A DNA stretch of 64,000 bases from Clostridium rhizosphaerae (GCF_016765585.1 NZ_JAESWC010000002.1:1364001-1428000), one strand, 5' to 3'; shown: positions 45,744-54,670, counted from the stretch's first letter. Notes: generated by a model from the letters alone, not told the origin. Program-made: numbers and translations.

Positions 45744-47177
45744 TTATTCATTTGCTGCCTTATTGGCTTTAAATAACAGTTGTTTTCCTGAAATACCAGG
45801 CTCTGTCATTCCGTAAGGATCTAATATGGTATCTAATGCAGCCTCATCTAGTATCTTCTTCTGAAGAACTATCTTTCTTACAGGCTCTCCAGTTTTTATA
45901 GCAGTCTTTGCAATCTTAGCTGCCTCCTTATAGCCTACGTGAGGACATATTGCTGTTATTATACCAACACTATTATCAACTAATTCCTTACAATGTTTTC
46001 TATTAGCTGTTATACCCATTATACAATTATTTATGAATGTATCAACACCATTTGTTAAAGTCTCTATAGATTGGAACAAATTATAAAATATTACTGGTTC
46101 AAAAGCATTTAACTCCATTTGTCCAGCTTCTACAGCCATTGTAATGGTCATATCATTGCCTATAATATTAAATGCAACCTGATTCATAACTTCAGGTATA
46201 ACAGGATTAACCTTTCCAGGCATAATGGATGACCCATTTTGTTTAGAAGGAAGATTTATTTCACCAAATCCGGTTCTTGGACCAGAGGATAAAAGTCTCA
46301 AATCATTTGCAATTTTTGAGAGGCTTAACGCACATGTTTTTAATGACGCTGATACCGCTGCAAAGCTATCCGTATTTTGAGTACCATCTACCAAATCTTC
46401 AGCTTGGAAAAGCTTCATCTCTGTAACCTTACAAAGGTTTGGTACAATTTCTTTTACATATTCTTCATCTGCATTAATACCTGTACCAATTGCTGTTGCT
46501 CCTAAGTTTACATAGCTTAAATCTTCCAAAGTTCTTTTTATTCTAGTTATATCTCTTTTTATTGCACTTGAGTAAGCTTTAAATTCTTGACCTAATCTAA
46601 TTGGTACTGCATCCTGAAGCTGAGTTCTTCCCATTTTAATAACATCGTCAAATTCCTCAGCTTTTTGTTTAAGCGCATTATATAGTTCTTCAAGCTTACT
46701 GATTGCTTTTTCTAATAATATTATTGTTGTTATCTTTCCTGCTGTAGGAATAACATCATTAGTAGATTGTCCCATATTTACATGGTCATTTGGATGAACT
46801 ATACTATAGCTGCCTTTTTCACCGCCAAGTATTTCTATGGCTCTGTTTGCTATAACTTCATTAGCATTCATATTCATTGATGTTCCGGCTCCACCTTGAA
46901 TTGGATCAGTAATGAACTCATCATGAAGCTTTCCCTGCAATATCTCGTCACAAGCTTTTACCATGGCATTCCCTATTTTTAAATCTAATAGTTCAACCTT
47001 CATATTTGTAAGTGCTGAAGCTTTTTTAATCTTTGCTAAAGCATTGATAAACTCAGGATGAACTCTGTAACCTGTAATTCTAAAATTTTCAGCTGCTCTC
47101 AAGGCTTGTACACCATAATATGCCTCTTTAGGAACCTGTTTTTCTCCAATTGAATCACTTTCTAGTCTAAATAACAT
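45744..47177 (-). CDS. aspA: Aspartate ammonia-lyase
   Basis: 477-residue homotetrameric lyase turning aspartate into fumarate and ammonia. Fumarase/aspartase signature GSSIMPGKVNP, N-terminal SDSIGEKQVPKEAYYGVQAL and GGAGTSMNMNANEVIANRA match aspartases better than class II fumarases. SD GCAAGGGGAG. Upstream of the malic enzyme gene; no fumarase gene in the window. Confidence 0.9.
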   Translation of the reverse strand: MLFRLESDSIGEKQVPKEAYYGVQALRAAENFRITGYRVHPEFINALAKIKKASALTNMKVELLDLKIGNAMVKACDEILQGKLHDEFITDPIQGGAGTSMNMNANEVIANRAIEILGGEKGSYSIVHPNDHVNMGQSTNDVIPTAGKITTIILLEKAISKLEELYNALKQKAEEFDDVIKMGRTQLQDAVPIRLGQEFKAYSSAIKRDITRIKRTLEDLSYVNLGATAIGTGINADEEYVKEIVPNLCKVTEMKLFQAEDLVDGTQNTDSFAAVSASLKTCALSLSKIANDLRLLSSGPRTGFGEINLPSKQNGSSIMPGKVNPVIPEVMNQVAFNIIGNDMTITMAVEAGQMELNAFEPVIFYNLFQSIETLTNGVDTFINNCIMGITANRKHCKELVDNSVGIITAICPHVGYKEAAKIAKTAIKTGEPVRKIVLQKKILDEAALDTILDPYGMTEPGISGKQLLFKANKAANE

Positions 47178-47295
47178 TTCTTACTCCCCTTGCATTTTCA
47201 ATATTTACATTACAATTATTAGTATTTTTTATATGGAACTTTATTTGTTTCATTCATAATTTTATATAAAATGAAGGAAAAGTTTCATTAATTTG

Positions 47296-47324
47296 ATTAT
47301 ATTACTTTAGAATGATAAATTCAA
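47296..47324 (-). promoter_or_regulatory. Promoter of aspA-malic enzyme operon
   Basis: Minus strand: -35 TTGAAT (47319-47324), 17-base spacer, -10 TATAAT (47296-47301), leaving a leader of about 110 bases before aspA. Confidence 0.65.
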
Positions 47325-47383
47325 CTGTGTTTTATAATAATTTAAATTTTGTTTTTCTATAATTATTGACAGAAAAATTTCAA

Positions 47384-47412
47384 AGACCATATAGCTTTTA
47401 GCTATATGGTCT
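47384..47412 (-). terminator. Terminator of the ABC exporter operon
   Basis: AGACCATATAGC / GCTATATGGTCT, a perfect 12-base-pair stem with a short loop, followed by TTTGAAATTTTT on the minus strand. Confidence 0.85.
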
Positions 47413-47420
47413 GCAACTTA

Positions 47421-48215
47421 CTATGCTCCTGCGCTTTCATACGCTCTTATCCCAAATATCCAAGTAGTGTATGCTACTGCAAAAGAAATTACAGCTGCCA
47501 AAAATGTGCCTCCAACAGCCACACTCATACTAACTTTGCCTACAAAATAGCCAGCCGGGAAGTAAGCTGTAAAAGCAAATGGAATAATAAACGTTAAAAT
47601 TACTCTTATCCATTTTGAATAAATAGTTATGGGGTACTTTGTAAAATCAGCCAACATATAATTCATAAAAAGAATTGATTGGCTGAACTTAAGCCAAAAA
47701 GCAAAAGAAGCAAAGAATAATTTGATAGAAGTATATATGACAGAACCGCATATTACTACCAATATAAAAGCTAAAATGTTTCCAAATGTAAATGTTATAT
47801 TTATTTTAGGTACAGAAGCAATTACAAGAGCAATTCCTACTATTAATTCGCCAAGGGCATCTGGCTGAAACCTTTCTGCTAAAAGATGAAACAGTGGATT
47901 TATTGGCCTTAATAAGTATCTGTCAAAGTCCCCTCTTACAATAATCCTTCCTGCTAAAAGCCATAGATTATCTGTAAATAAGTGGTCAAGTCCTCTTGGA
48001 AGCTGAGCAAAACCATATATAAATAATATTTCATTAAAACTCCATCCATTTAAACTGGGGATTCGCTGAAATACCAAGTATAGAAAAGCTATACCTGTTG
48101 CCTGAACTACAACAAATCCAAGAAGTCCTATTAGAAAGTCAGCTTTGTACTCCATTAAAGATTTTAAATATTGAGCTAAAAACTTCATATAAAGTCTTGT
48201 ATATTTTTTTAACAT
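47421..48215 (-). CDS. ABC-2 type transporter permease (COG3694-like)
   Basis: 264-residue membrane protein with six hydrophobic segments. N-terminal cytoplasmic KYTRLYMKFLAQYLKSLMEY and the RIIVRGDFDRYLLRPINPLF loop are characteristic of the DUF990-like permease that pairs with a COG4587 permease and a COG4586 ATPase. The substrate is unknown; related systems export drugs or peptides. SD GGAGGAG lies right at the edge of the repeat region 48232-48455. Confidence 0.85.
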   Translation of the reverse strand: MLKKYTRLYMKFLAQYLKSLMEYKADFLIGLLGFVVVQATGIAFLYLVFQRIPSLNGWSFNEILFIYGFAQLPRGLDHLFTDNLWLLAGRIIVRGDFDRYLLRPINPLFHLLAERFQPDALGELIVGIALVIASVPKINITFTFGNILAFILVVICGSVIYTSIKLFFASFAFWLKFSQSILFMNYMLADFTKYPITIYSKWIRVILTFIIPFAFTAYFPAGYFVGKVSMSVAVGGTFLAAVISFAVAYTTWIFGIRAYESAGA

Positions 48216-48231
48216 ATTTTCTCCTCCTGTC

Positions 48232-48455
48232 GAACACGGGGCAACCTAAACTCACTCATTTCCCTTCGGGCACTGGGTAACTTAAGATGTTCGCTCCCGC
48301 TCACAAGTTACCCGTAAAAGTTCATTTAGAACTTTTACCTCGCAGGTTGCCCGTTAAAGCCCATTTAGGGCTTTGGCTTCGCCCACTGGGCAACCTAAGC
48401 TCGCTCGTTCACACTCGCAGGTTGCCCGTTAAAGCCCATTTAGGGCTTTAACCTC
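48232..48455 (-). repeat. Compound two-hairpin repeat region, one unit nested in another
   Basis: Three units of the family seen at 36897-37148. Unit c (48384-48455) is complete: stem A TTAAAGCCC/GGGCTTTAA, stem B GGGCAACCT/AGGTTGCCC. Unit a (48232-48270 plus 48340-48382) has stem B GGGCAACCT/AGGTTGCCC, but its stem-B loop is split by unit b (48271-48339), which has its own stems GTAAAAGTTC/GAACTTTTAC and GGGTAACTT/AAGTTACCC. All lie between two permease genes of one operon and end next to the downstream SD. Confidence 0.88.
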
Positions 48456-49275
48456 CTAAAATTACAAGCTTGTTGGTTGCTCTATTCCAAAACCATAGGC
48501 TTAAAAGGTATAAAAGCGCTATCCATAAAAGTTGAATGCCTAGAGCCTGCACCAGCGCCATACCAGTAAGCTTTTTCAAATAGATCATTACTGGTATATA
48601 ATTTAATGAACTAAACGGAAAGAACTGCATAATCTTTTGAAGAAGCTCTGGGAAAAATGCAATAGGTATAAGCTGTCCTGAAAAGAATAAAAGTGCTGCG
48701 TCCTTTAGATGCCCTATACCCCACATGTTTGTTACATAAAACGCTAACAGTCCAAAAGAAAAATTCATTAGGAAGTTAACAAAAAATCCAAGCATCAGAC
48801 TTAATAAATAAAGCACTATAGTTTTTGCATCAGGTGGAAGTTCCCCTGCTGTGAAGTATCTTACTGCAATGAGCCCTATCCAGACGGGCAGTAAGATAAA
48901 AATAAACTGATATAAAAGTGACCCAAAGGACATAAATAACATTCTTACCTTATAGCTTATAGGCTTTATTAAATTCATAGCTATTGAGCCGTCCATAACT
49001 TCATGCCCTATATCACTGTCTGTTCCTGTTGCTATTGTTCCTGCTGTAAGGCTGCTCATAAATATATAAATAATCATATCGTTTAAAGAAAATCCATTTA
49101 TTGTTCCACTACCTGAACTTATAAAAACAGCTTTCCATAGATAATAAACAACAAAAGTCCTCATTAAATTTCCGAATACAAACATAAAAAAGTTAACTCT
49201 ATAACTCATTATGCTTTGTATTACTCCCCTTGAAAATGGCCAGTATAGCCTTAGTTTTCTTTTCATATAAGTCAT
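48448..49275 (-). CDS. ABC-2 type transporter permease (COG4587-like)
   Basis: 275-residue membrane protein with six hydrophobic segments, N-terminal RLYWPFSRGVIQSIMSYRVN and the DSDIGHEVMDGSIAMNLIKP loop typical of this permease type. SD GAGGTGAAGC; its ATG overlaps the ATPase stop codon by ATGA. The final Gly-Gly and stop codon are read from GGAGGTTAA at the start of the intercistronic repeat. Confidence 0.85.
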   Translation of the reverse strand: MTYMKRKLRLYWPFSRGVIQSIMSYRVNFFMFVFGNLMRTFVVYYLWKAVFISSGSGTINGFSLNDMIIYIFMSSLTAGTIATGTDSDIGHEVMDGSIAMNLIKPISYKVRMLFMSFGSLLYQFIFILLPVWIGLIAVRYFTAGELPPDAKTIVLYLLSLMLGFFVNFLMNFSFGLLAFYVTNMWGIGHLKDAALLFFSGQLIPIAFFPELLQKIMQFFPFSSLNYIPVMIYLKKLTGMALVQALGIQLLWIALLYLLSLWFWNRATNKLVILGG

Positions 49276-50279
49276 AGCTTCACCTCATGACCGTATATTT
49301 TTTTAATTATTTCCTCAATATCTGTTTCCTTAATATTTATATCCATGACTTGAACCTTGGACATTATATGCCCTACAATTTCTGATATGCTAATCTTATT
49401 TTTATTAAAGCTTACAAATAAGCTGTTGTCTTTCATCCAAGTAACAGCATCTTCTTCAGCTAATCCAAATTCTTTGCTTATATCAATTTGTTTTGCTGCA
49501 TTAATTTCCTTGACAAACGTTTGTACAGTTCGCATATATCCATATGTATCTTTTATTTTTTCTATACTTCCATCGTATACAGACTTTCCTTTATCAATTA
49601 TAATTATCCTATCACAAAGTTCCTCTATATCACTTAAGTCATGAGTTGTTAGAATAACTGTTGTCTTAAACTCCTGATTTATCTGTTTTATAGCTTTTCT
49701 AATGTTCTCCTTTACCATAACATCAAGTCCTATAGTTGGCTCATCCAGATACAGTATCTTAGGATTATGGATAAGTGCTGCAGCAAGGTCCGCTCTCATT
49801 CTTTGTCCTAGTGAAAGCGTTCGCACAGGACTACTAATAAACTCATTGATTTCTAATACTTCATTAAAGAACTCCATTCTATTTTTGTAGTCATTATCAC
49901 CAACATTATATATTTCCTTTAATATTGAAAAGGTCTCTGTAAGAGGCAAGTCCCACCAAAGCTGAGTTCTTTGTCCAAAAACAACTCCTATTTGGCTTGC
50001 ATTTTTTTGTCTGTCTTTATAAGGAATTATACCATTTACTATACACTTGCCTGAGGTTGGCACAAGTATTCCTGTCATCATTTTAATTGTCGTGGATTTT
50101 CCAGCACCATTGGCCCCTATATATCCTACCATTTCACCTTCGCCAATATTAAAACTGATATTATCTACTGCCTTTTTTATATCAGCTTCTTTGCTAAAAA
50201 GTCCTTTAACTGCACCTTTAAGTCCAGGCTGCTTTTTATATATTTTAAACTCTTTAGTCAAGTTTTCAACCTGTATCAA
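49272..50279 (-). CDS. ABC transporter ATP-binding protein (COG4586-like)
   Basis: 335-residue ATPase of the exporter. Walker A GANGAGKS, Q-loop GQRTQLWW, signature LSLGQRMRAD, Walker B ILYLDEPTIGLD and H-loop TTHDLSD are all complete. A C-terminal extension (about 240-335) may be regulatory. Start: TTG at 50279, six bases after GAGGGG, reading MIQVENLTKEF; the upstream GTG at 50309 coincides with the predicted transcription start and has no SD. First gene of the operon. Confidence 0.9.
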   Translation of the reverse strand: MIQVENLTKEFKIYKKQPGLKGAVKGLFSKEADIKKAVDNISFNIGEGEMVGYIGANGAGKSTTIKMMTGILVPTSGKCIVNGIIPYKDRQKNASQIGVVFGQRTQLWWDLPLTETFSILKEIYNVGDNDYKNRMEFFNEVLEINEFISSPVRTLSLGQRMRADLAAALIHNPKILYLDEPTIGLDVMVKENIRKAIKQINQEFKTTVILTTHDLSDIEELCDRIIIIDKGKSVYDGSIEKIKDTYGYMRTVQTFVKEINAAKQIDISKEFGLAEEDAVTWMKDNSLFVSFNKNKISISEIVGHIMSKVQVMDINIKETDIEEIIKKIYGHEVKL

Positions 50280-50315
50280 ATCTATCCCCTCTTTCTTTTT
50301 AATACTCACTATATT

Positions 50316-50357
50316 AATTTACATTATTTAACTTGGTAATTCAAGAACTTTTGTTCT
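50316..50357 (-). promoter_or_regulatory. ABC exporter promoter overlapped by a palindrome
   Basis: Minus strand: -35 TTGAAT (50339-50344), 17-base spacer, -10 TAAATT (50316-50321). The inverted repeat AGAAC-TTTT-GTTCT (50344-50357) touches the -35 box and could be an operator. Confidence 0.5.
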
Positions 50358-50400
50358 AATAATGATTTTTACTATTCTTCTATACTTGATTGCAAACAAG

Positions 50401-50422
50401 TAGCCGCCAAAAGAGGCGGCCA
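50401..50422 (-). terminator. Terminator of the HD-GYP gene
   Basis: GGCCGCCT / AGGCGGCT stem with a TTTT loop on the minus strand, directly after the stop codon. The T-run is weak. Confidence 0.6.
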
Positions 50423-50431
50423 TAATACTTT

Positions 50432-52012
50432 CTATTTGATATCAATAAAATTACTCTGTATTTTAGTAAATTCATCGATATTGTTAAGAAGAATATCAGC
50501 TAGTTCCGGGTCAAAATGTTGTCCTTTTTCGTTTTTAAACACTTCAATAATCTCTTCAATAGGCCATGCTTTTTTATAGACTCTCTCACTTCCTAATGCG
50601 TCGAATACATCTGCCACAGCTGTTATCCTTCCATATATGTGTATATCTTCTCCTCTTAGCCCTTGAGGATAACCTTTGCCATTATATTTCTCATGATGCT
50701 CATAGGCAATAATTGAAGCGGTTTTCATTATTTCTTTATTTGAAGTCTTAAGCATTTCATGCCCTGCAGATGCATGATTTTTTATAATTTCAAACTCTTC
50801 CGCTGTAAGCTTTCCTGGTTTATTTAGTATCTCATCTGGAACTGCAAGCTTTCCTATATCATGCATAGGTGAGGCTAATCTAATCAGCTCAGCTTCCTCC
50901 TCAGAAAGTCCGTACTTTAATGCTAAAAGCTTAGAATATTCTGCAACCCTTTTTACATGATTTCCTGTTTCTTTAGAGCGTGCCTCAGCTATTTCACCTA
51001 GTGTAAATATAACCTCTTTTTGAGTGTTTTCTATTTCCTTATTTAAATAAATATTATCGAAAGCGATAGATACATTATTACAAAATATTTCAATAAGATT
51101 TATATCTGTCTCATTAAGTTCTCTTGATCCTTGAATATAAATCATATTTTCCGAACCTATGTCACTTTTAAAATAAGCAACAAAATTATCTTCAAAAAAT
51201 ATACTCTTCTTCTCTTTTGCAGCTGTTTCAAGTTTTTCTAATACTTTATCGGGAATAACTTCATCTATTCTTCGATCTATTCCTTCTGAATACTCACCTG
51301 TTGCTGCTAATATATAAAATCCATCTTCATTTTTGGTTGCTGCAAAACTTGAGGTCTGGCAATAAATTGCACTTTTGTTTAAGTTCAGTATTGATGTCAG
51401 CTGGGTTAATACACCTGTTGCAAATTTCTTCATTGATTGAACTTCAAAGATTGTAGATGATGATTCAATTATTTTTTCAAGGCCTCTTTTATTATTATCT
51501 ATGATAGTAATATCCCTATAAGAGCGTATTGCTGCAACCATAGTTGTAAATAATTTTTGTGCAGTTAACTCAGCTTTTTCTTTATAATCATTGATATCAT
51601 ATTCCAAGATAACCTTTTTTTCAGGAGCTTGCCCAGGTTGGCCAGTTCTTAGTATTACTCTTGAAAGCTTATTGTTAAGCTCCTCACGAATATATTTCGC
51701 AAGTTTTAAACCTGAGTTATCATACTCCATGACTACATCTAATAAAATTACTGCTACGTTAGAACAGCTGCTTAAAAGATATTTCGCTTCCTCTTCTGTA
51801 TAAGCAGAAATAAACTCTAGTCCTTTACTATCAAATTCAAAATCAGATAGTACAAGTTTAGTGACATTATGAACCTCTTCATCGTCATCTATTATCATCA
51901 CTTTCCACTTTTCTTCCATAACTTTAACTGACTTATTCTCATTTACATTTTCATCTGCAAAAATAAGCTCATCTTCATCATTAAAATTAATAAAATCCTC
52001 ACCACTGTTCAT
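50432..52012 (-). CDS. Response regulator with HD-GYP c-di-GMP phosphodiesterase output
   Basis: 526 residues. A receiver domain (about 34-160, IIDDDEEVHNV, phospho-Asp in VILLDVVM, DINDYKEKAE) is followed by a GAF-like DUF3369 domain (about 165-335) and an HD-GYP domain (about 345-510) with HDIGK, the HHEKYNGKGYPQG motif and DALGSERVYKKAW. HD-GYP domains hydrolyse c-di-GMP. SD TAGGAGATGGTTAT (the stop of the upstream kinase is 17 bases away). Co-transcribed with that kinase and likely controlled by it. Confidence 0.93.
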   Translation of the reverse strand: MNSGEDFINFNDEDELIFADENVNENKSVKVMEEKWKVMIIDDDEEVHNVTKLVLSDFEFDSKGLEFISAYTEEEAKYLLSSCSNVAVILLDVVMEYDNSGLKLAKYIREELNNKLSRVILRTGQPGQAPEKKVILEYDINDYKEKAELTAQKLFTTMVAAIRSYRDITIIDNNKRGLEKIIESSSTIFEVQSMKKFATGVLTQLTSILNLNKSAIYCQTSSFAATKNEDGFYILAATGEYSEGIDRRIDEVIPDKVLEKLETAAKEKKSIFFEDNFVAYFKSDIGSENMIYIQGSRELNETDINLIEIFCNNVSIAFDNIYLNKEIENTQKEVIFTLGEIAEARSKETGNHVKRVAEYSKLLALKYGLSEEEAELIRLASPMHDIGKLAVPDEILNKPGKLTAEEFEIIKNHASAGHEMLKTSNKEIMKTASIIAYEHHEKYNGKGYPQGLRGEDIHIYGRITAVADVFDALGSERVYKKAWPIEEIIEVFKNEKGQHFDPELADILLNNIDEFTKIQSNFIDIK

Positions 52013-52029
52013 CTATAACCATCTCCTAT

Positions 52030-54249
52030 TTACAAGTTTTCAATTGGAAAAGTAATCTTAAAAATAGTTCCTAAAGCTGGCTCACTTTCACATATAATAG
52101 TTCCCTTAAGTGTTTGAGTTACTATATTGTAAACTATATTAAGTCCTAATCCTGTTCCCCCTTTACCGCGTTTAGTGGTAAAGAAAGGATCAAATATTTT
52201 ACTTACTATATCATTATCCATTCCTTTTCCATTGTCTGAATAAGTAAATATTATATTATTATCTTTCTTCTCAAAATCAAATATAATAGTACCTTCTTGC
52301 CCTTCCTCAAATGCATGAATGAGAGAATTCATTACGAAATTTGTTACTATTTGAGAAAATGCTCCTGGAAAACTTTCTATTTCTATGTTTTCATCACAAT
52401 TTATACCTATGGTAATTTTAGTTTTCTTTAATTTAGGTCTTAAGCTTAATAGTATTTGATTTACATACTCATAAATCTTAAATCGTCTTTTTATCTCACT
52501 TGATTGATCAACCGCAACCTGTTTAAAACTTTTAACCAATTCAGAAGCTCTTTGTAGATTTGATAATATAGCCTCAGAACTTTCAGCAGATGTATTCAAA
52601 TATTTTTCTAAATCTGATTTTTTTAGAGAATTACTTTTAAAAACCTCATAAAATTCCTTGGTTTTTTCCTGAAGATATGAAGCTGCTGTAACACTTACCC
52701 CAATTGGAGTATTTATTTCATGAGACACTCCTGCTACTAACCCACCAAGTGCGACCATCTTTTCAGATTGAATAAGTTGATCCTGGGTTACTCTTAGCTT
52801 GTCCAAGGCTTCTTTAAGTTCTATGTTTGACTCTTCTAATTCTTTTGTTCTATCGATAACTCTTTGCTCAAGGTTTCTATTAAGCTCTGAAATCTCTTCT
52901 TTAGATTTGCTTAATTCATTCCATGCACTCTGCAAAGACTCATTCTTAACTTGTAATTCCTTAGAATAATCTTTTACATTTTGTGCTAGCCTAATAAACC
53001 GTCTAGTAATTAATAATATTAGTGACAGAATAAATAATATTAAGCCGCCTTCTTTAATAGTGGTCTTCTTTATCACTGAATCAGCTATATAAATGATGTA
53101 AATTAATAAGCCCATAGTAAATATCACTGCTTCCTCATCGCCTTTAAAAGCTCTCAAGAAGGATATAGTAACCAACACTAAAAGTGTTATCCCAATAAGG
53201 CCATAATAACCATAAATTTCAATGTTCATTACAGATACTCTGCCGTGACTTAATGTAAAAATTAACATCAAAGATATAAACAATATAGACGCACATAATA
53301 ATAAATATCTAATTTTATCTAATAAAAACTTATAACATTCATCAAATACCTGCTGAAAAAAATAAACAAAAGCTATAGGCGCAAGACTTAAAGAACTATA
53401 GAAAAGATAATTCCACAGTATAGACGAATTGTAAATTAATAAATTTATTTCATCTCCGTTAGCCACACCGTAAATAACCATAAGTATTAAAAATATACTT
53501 AAAGAATAAAGAACCCTTCTGTCTTTATCCTCAAAGAATAAACTTAATATAATAAAAATAATTGCAGCAGCCAAGATAACTGAATTAGTAATAACCTTTT
53601 GAGTAGTACTTCTTAATACATTACTTAATATACTTTCATTTTCATCCATACTAATTATTTTATTAACATCACTTTTAGTTCCAATAGGTCCTAAATATCT
53701 ATTATCTCCTTTGTGAATTAATAAAACCAAAATACTTTTATCATTAGCAGAACTATCATGTTCTCTTTGAACTACTAACGGAATAATTATATTTCTTTTC
53801 ATTCTATCAAGATCTGTTGCATACTGTATCCCATTTACATTTTCTTTTAATATAAGTGCGCCATTAAAGTATGCTTCAAATTCCATGCCTTTTATTCCAT
53901 CAAAATATACTGCCGGGTTATTTAAATTAATATCACCTAATTCGATCTTTACCAATAGATTATGTTCTTTGTCTATATTCTCACCATTTACACCATCTAC
54001 GCTCTCATAGTTGTCCCATTTAAAGTTATCGTATTGTTGCTTATAGATATAACCCTTATCCTCATTTTTAGCTATTGTATACTTAATATTATTAGAATTA
54101 ATATATTTAGTCTCGGTCTTAGCTAAATTAAAAAATGAATTATATAATTTACTCCCGCCTAAAATAATAAGTCCTAATGCAATTATTGTGGATAACATAT
54201 TTATTTTCGACTTAAATTTATAATTCGTTTTTATATTTCTCACTCCCAT
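52030..54249 (-). CDS. Membrane histidine kinase with 7TM receptor-like sensor
   Basis: About 739 residues. A first transmembrane helix (about 20-40), an extracellular sensor (about 40-215), seven helices (about 220-415, 7TMR-DISM-like layout), a coiled coil (about 425-490), then the kinase: phosphorylated His at about residue 509 in VAGVSHEINTPIG, N-box TNFVMNSLIHAF, G1 DNGKGMD, G2 GKGGTGLGLNI. Start is uncertain: ATG at 54249 has no good SD, and a later ATG near 54198 would still keep the first helix. It precedes its likely partner, the HD-GYP regulator. Confidence 0.88.
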   Translation of the reverse strand: MGVRNIKTNYKFKSKINMLSTIIALGLIILGGSKLYNSFFNLAKTETKYINSNNIKYTIAKNEDKGYIYKQQYDNFKWDNYESVDGVNGENIDKEHNLLVKIELGDINLNNPAVYFDGIKGMEFEAYFNGALILKENVNGIQYATDLDRMKRNIIIPLVVQREHDSSANDKSILVLLIHKGDNRYLGPIGTKSDVNKIISMDENESILSNVLRSTTQKVITNSVILAAAIIFIILSLFFEDKDRRVLYSLSIFLILMVIYGVANGDEINLLIYNSSILWNYLFYSSLSLAPIAFVYFFQQVFDECYKFLLDKIRYLLLCASILFISLMLIFTLSHGRVSVMNIEIYGYYGLIGITLLVLVTISFLRAFKGDEEAVIFTMGLLIYIIYIADSVIKKTTIKEGGLILFILSLILLITRRFIRLAQNVKDYSKELQVKNESLQSAWNELSKSKEEISELNRNLEQRVIDRTKELEESNIELKEALDKLRVTQDQLIQSEKMVALGGLVAGVSHEINTPIGVSVTAASYLQEKTKEFYEVFKSNSLKKSDLEKYLNTSAESSEAILSNLQRASELVKSFKQVAVDQSSEIKRRFKIYEYVNQILLSLRPKLKKTKITIGINCDENIEIESFPGAFSQIVTNFVMNSLIHAFEEGQEGTIIFDFEKKDNNIIFTYSDNGKGMDNDIVSKIFDPFFTTKRGKGGTGLGLNIVYNIVTQTLKGTIICESEPALGTIFKITFPIENL

Positions 54250-54357
54250 CAATAACGTTTAGTCATTAAGTATTATATCAGAAAATATCTTACATATGTA
54301 TATTTTGTCGAAATTTTCAAGTCTATTATCAATAAGTAGAAGAGCCTATAATTAAAA

Positions 54358-54669
54358 GTTGCTATCTCAAAACAACTAAACTTAGCGTGTTATTTAAATA
54401 CGTAGAAACATGTGAGCAAGCAGTAATAAGACTTTAATTAAAAAATTTATAAAGCCGTTAAGAATCCTATATTGCTGAAAAGCCTAAATGGCTTTTCAGG
54501 GGCAGTTTACGAATGGCAATGAGTAATCTAAACTGCCCCGAACCGAGTGAAACGAGTTTATAGGATTTAGGCTTTATAAATTTTTTAATTATTAGTCTTA
54601 TCTGCGAAGCGAAAGTTTCATAGAATTCAATAACACGCGATAGGTTTAAGCTATTTTGAGACAGCCTCT
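54358..54669. repeat. Fold-back element with transposon-like ends and an embedded two-hairpin unit
   Basis: Left arm GCTATCTCAAAACAACTAAA and, on the other strand, right arm GGCTGTCTCAAAATAGCTTA align over about 37 bases; both arms then continue with CGTGTTAT, TAAGACT and TTAAAAAATTTATAAAGCC. The ends resemble inverted repeats of IS1182-type elements, but no transposase is present. It carries a unit of the two-hairpin family (54475-54556) flanked by AATCCTATA / TATAGGATT. It fills the gap between the kinase gene and the mgtC stop codon. Confidence 0.8.
54475..54556 (+). repeat. Two-hairpin repeat unit inside the fold-back
   Basis: Plus strand: stem A CTGAAAAGCC-TAAAT-GGCTTTTCAG, stem B GGGGCAGTTTA / TAAACTGCCCC, tail GAACCGAGTGAAACGAG. 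Same architecture as the units at 36897 and 48232 read on the minus strand, with different but still paired stems. Confidence 0.8.
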
Positions 54670-54670
54670 C

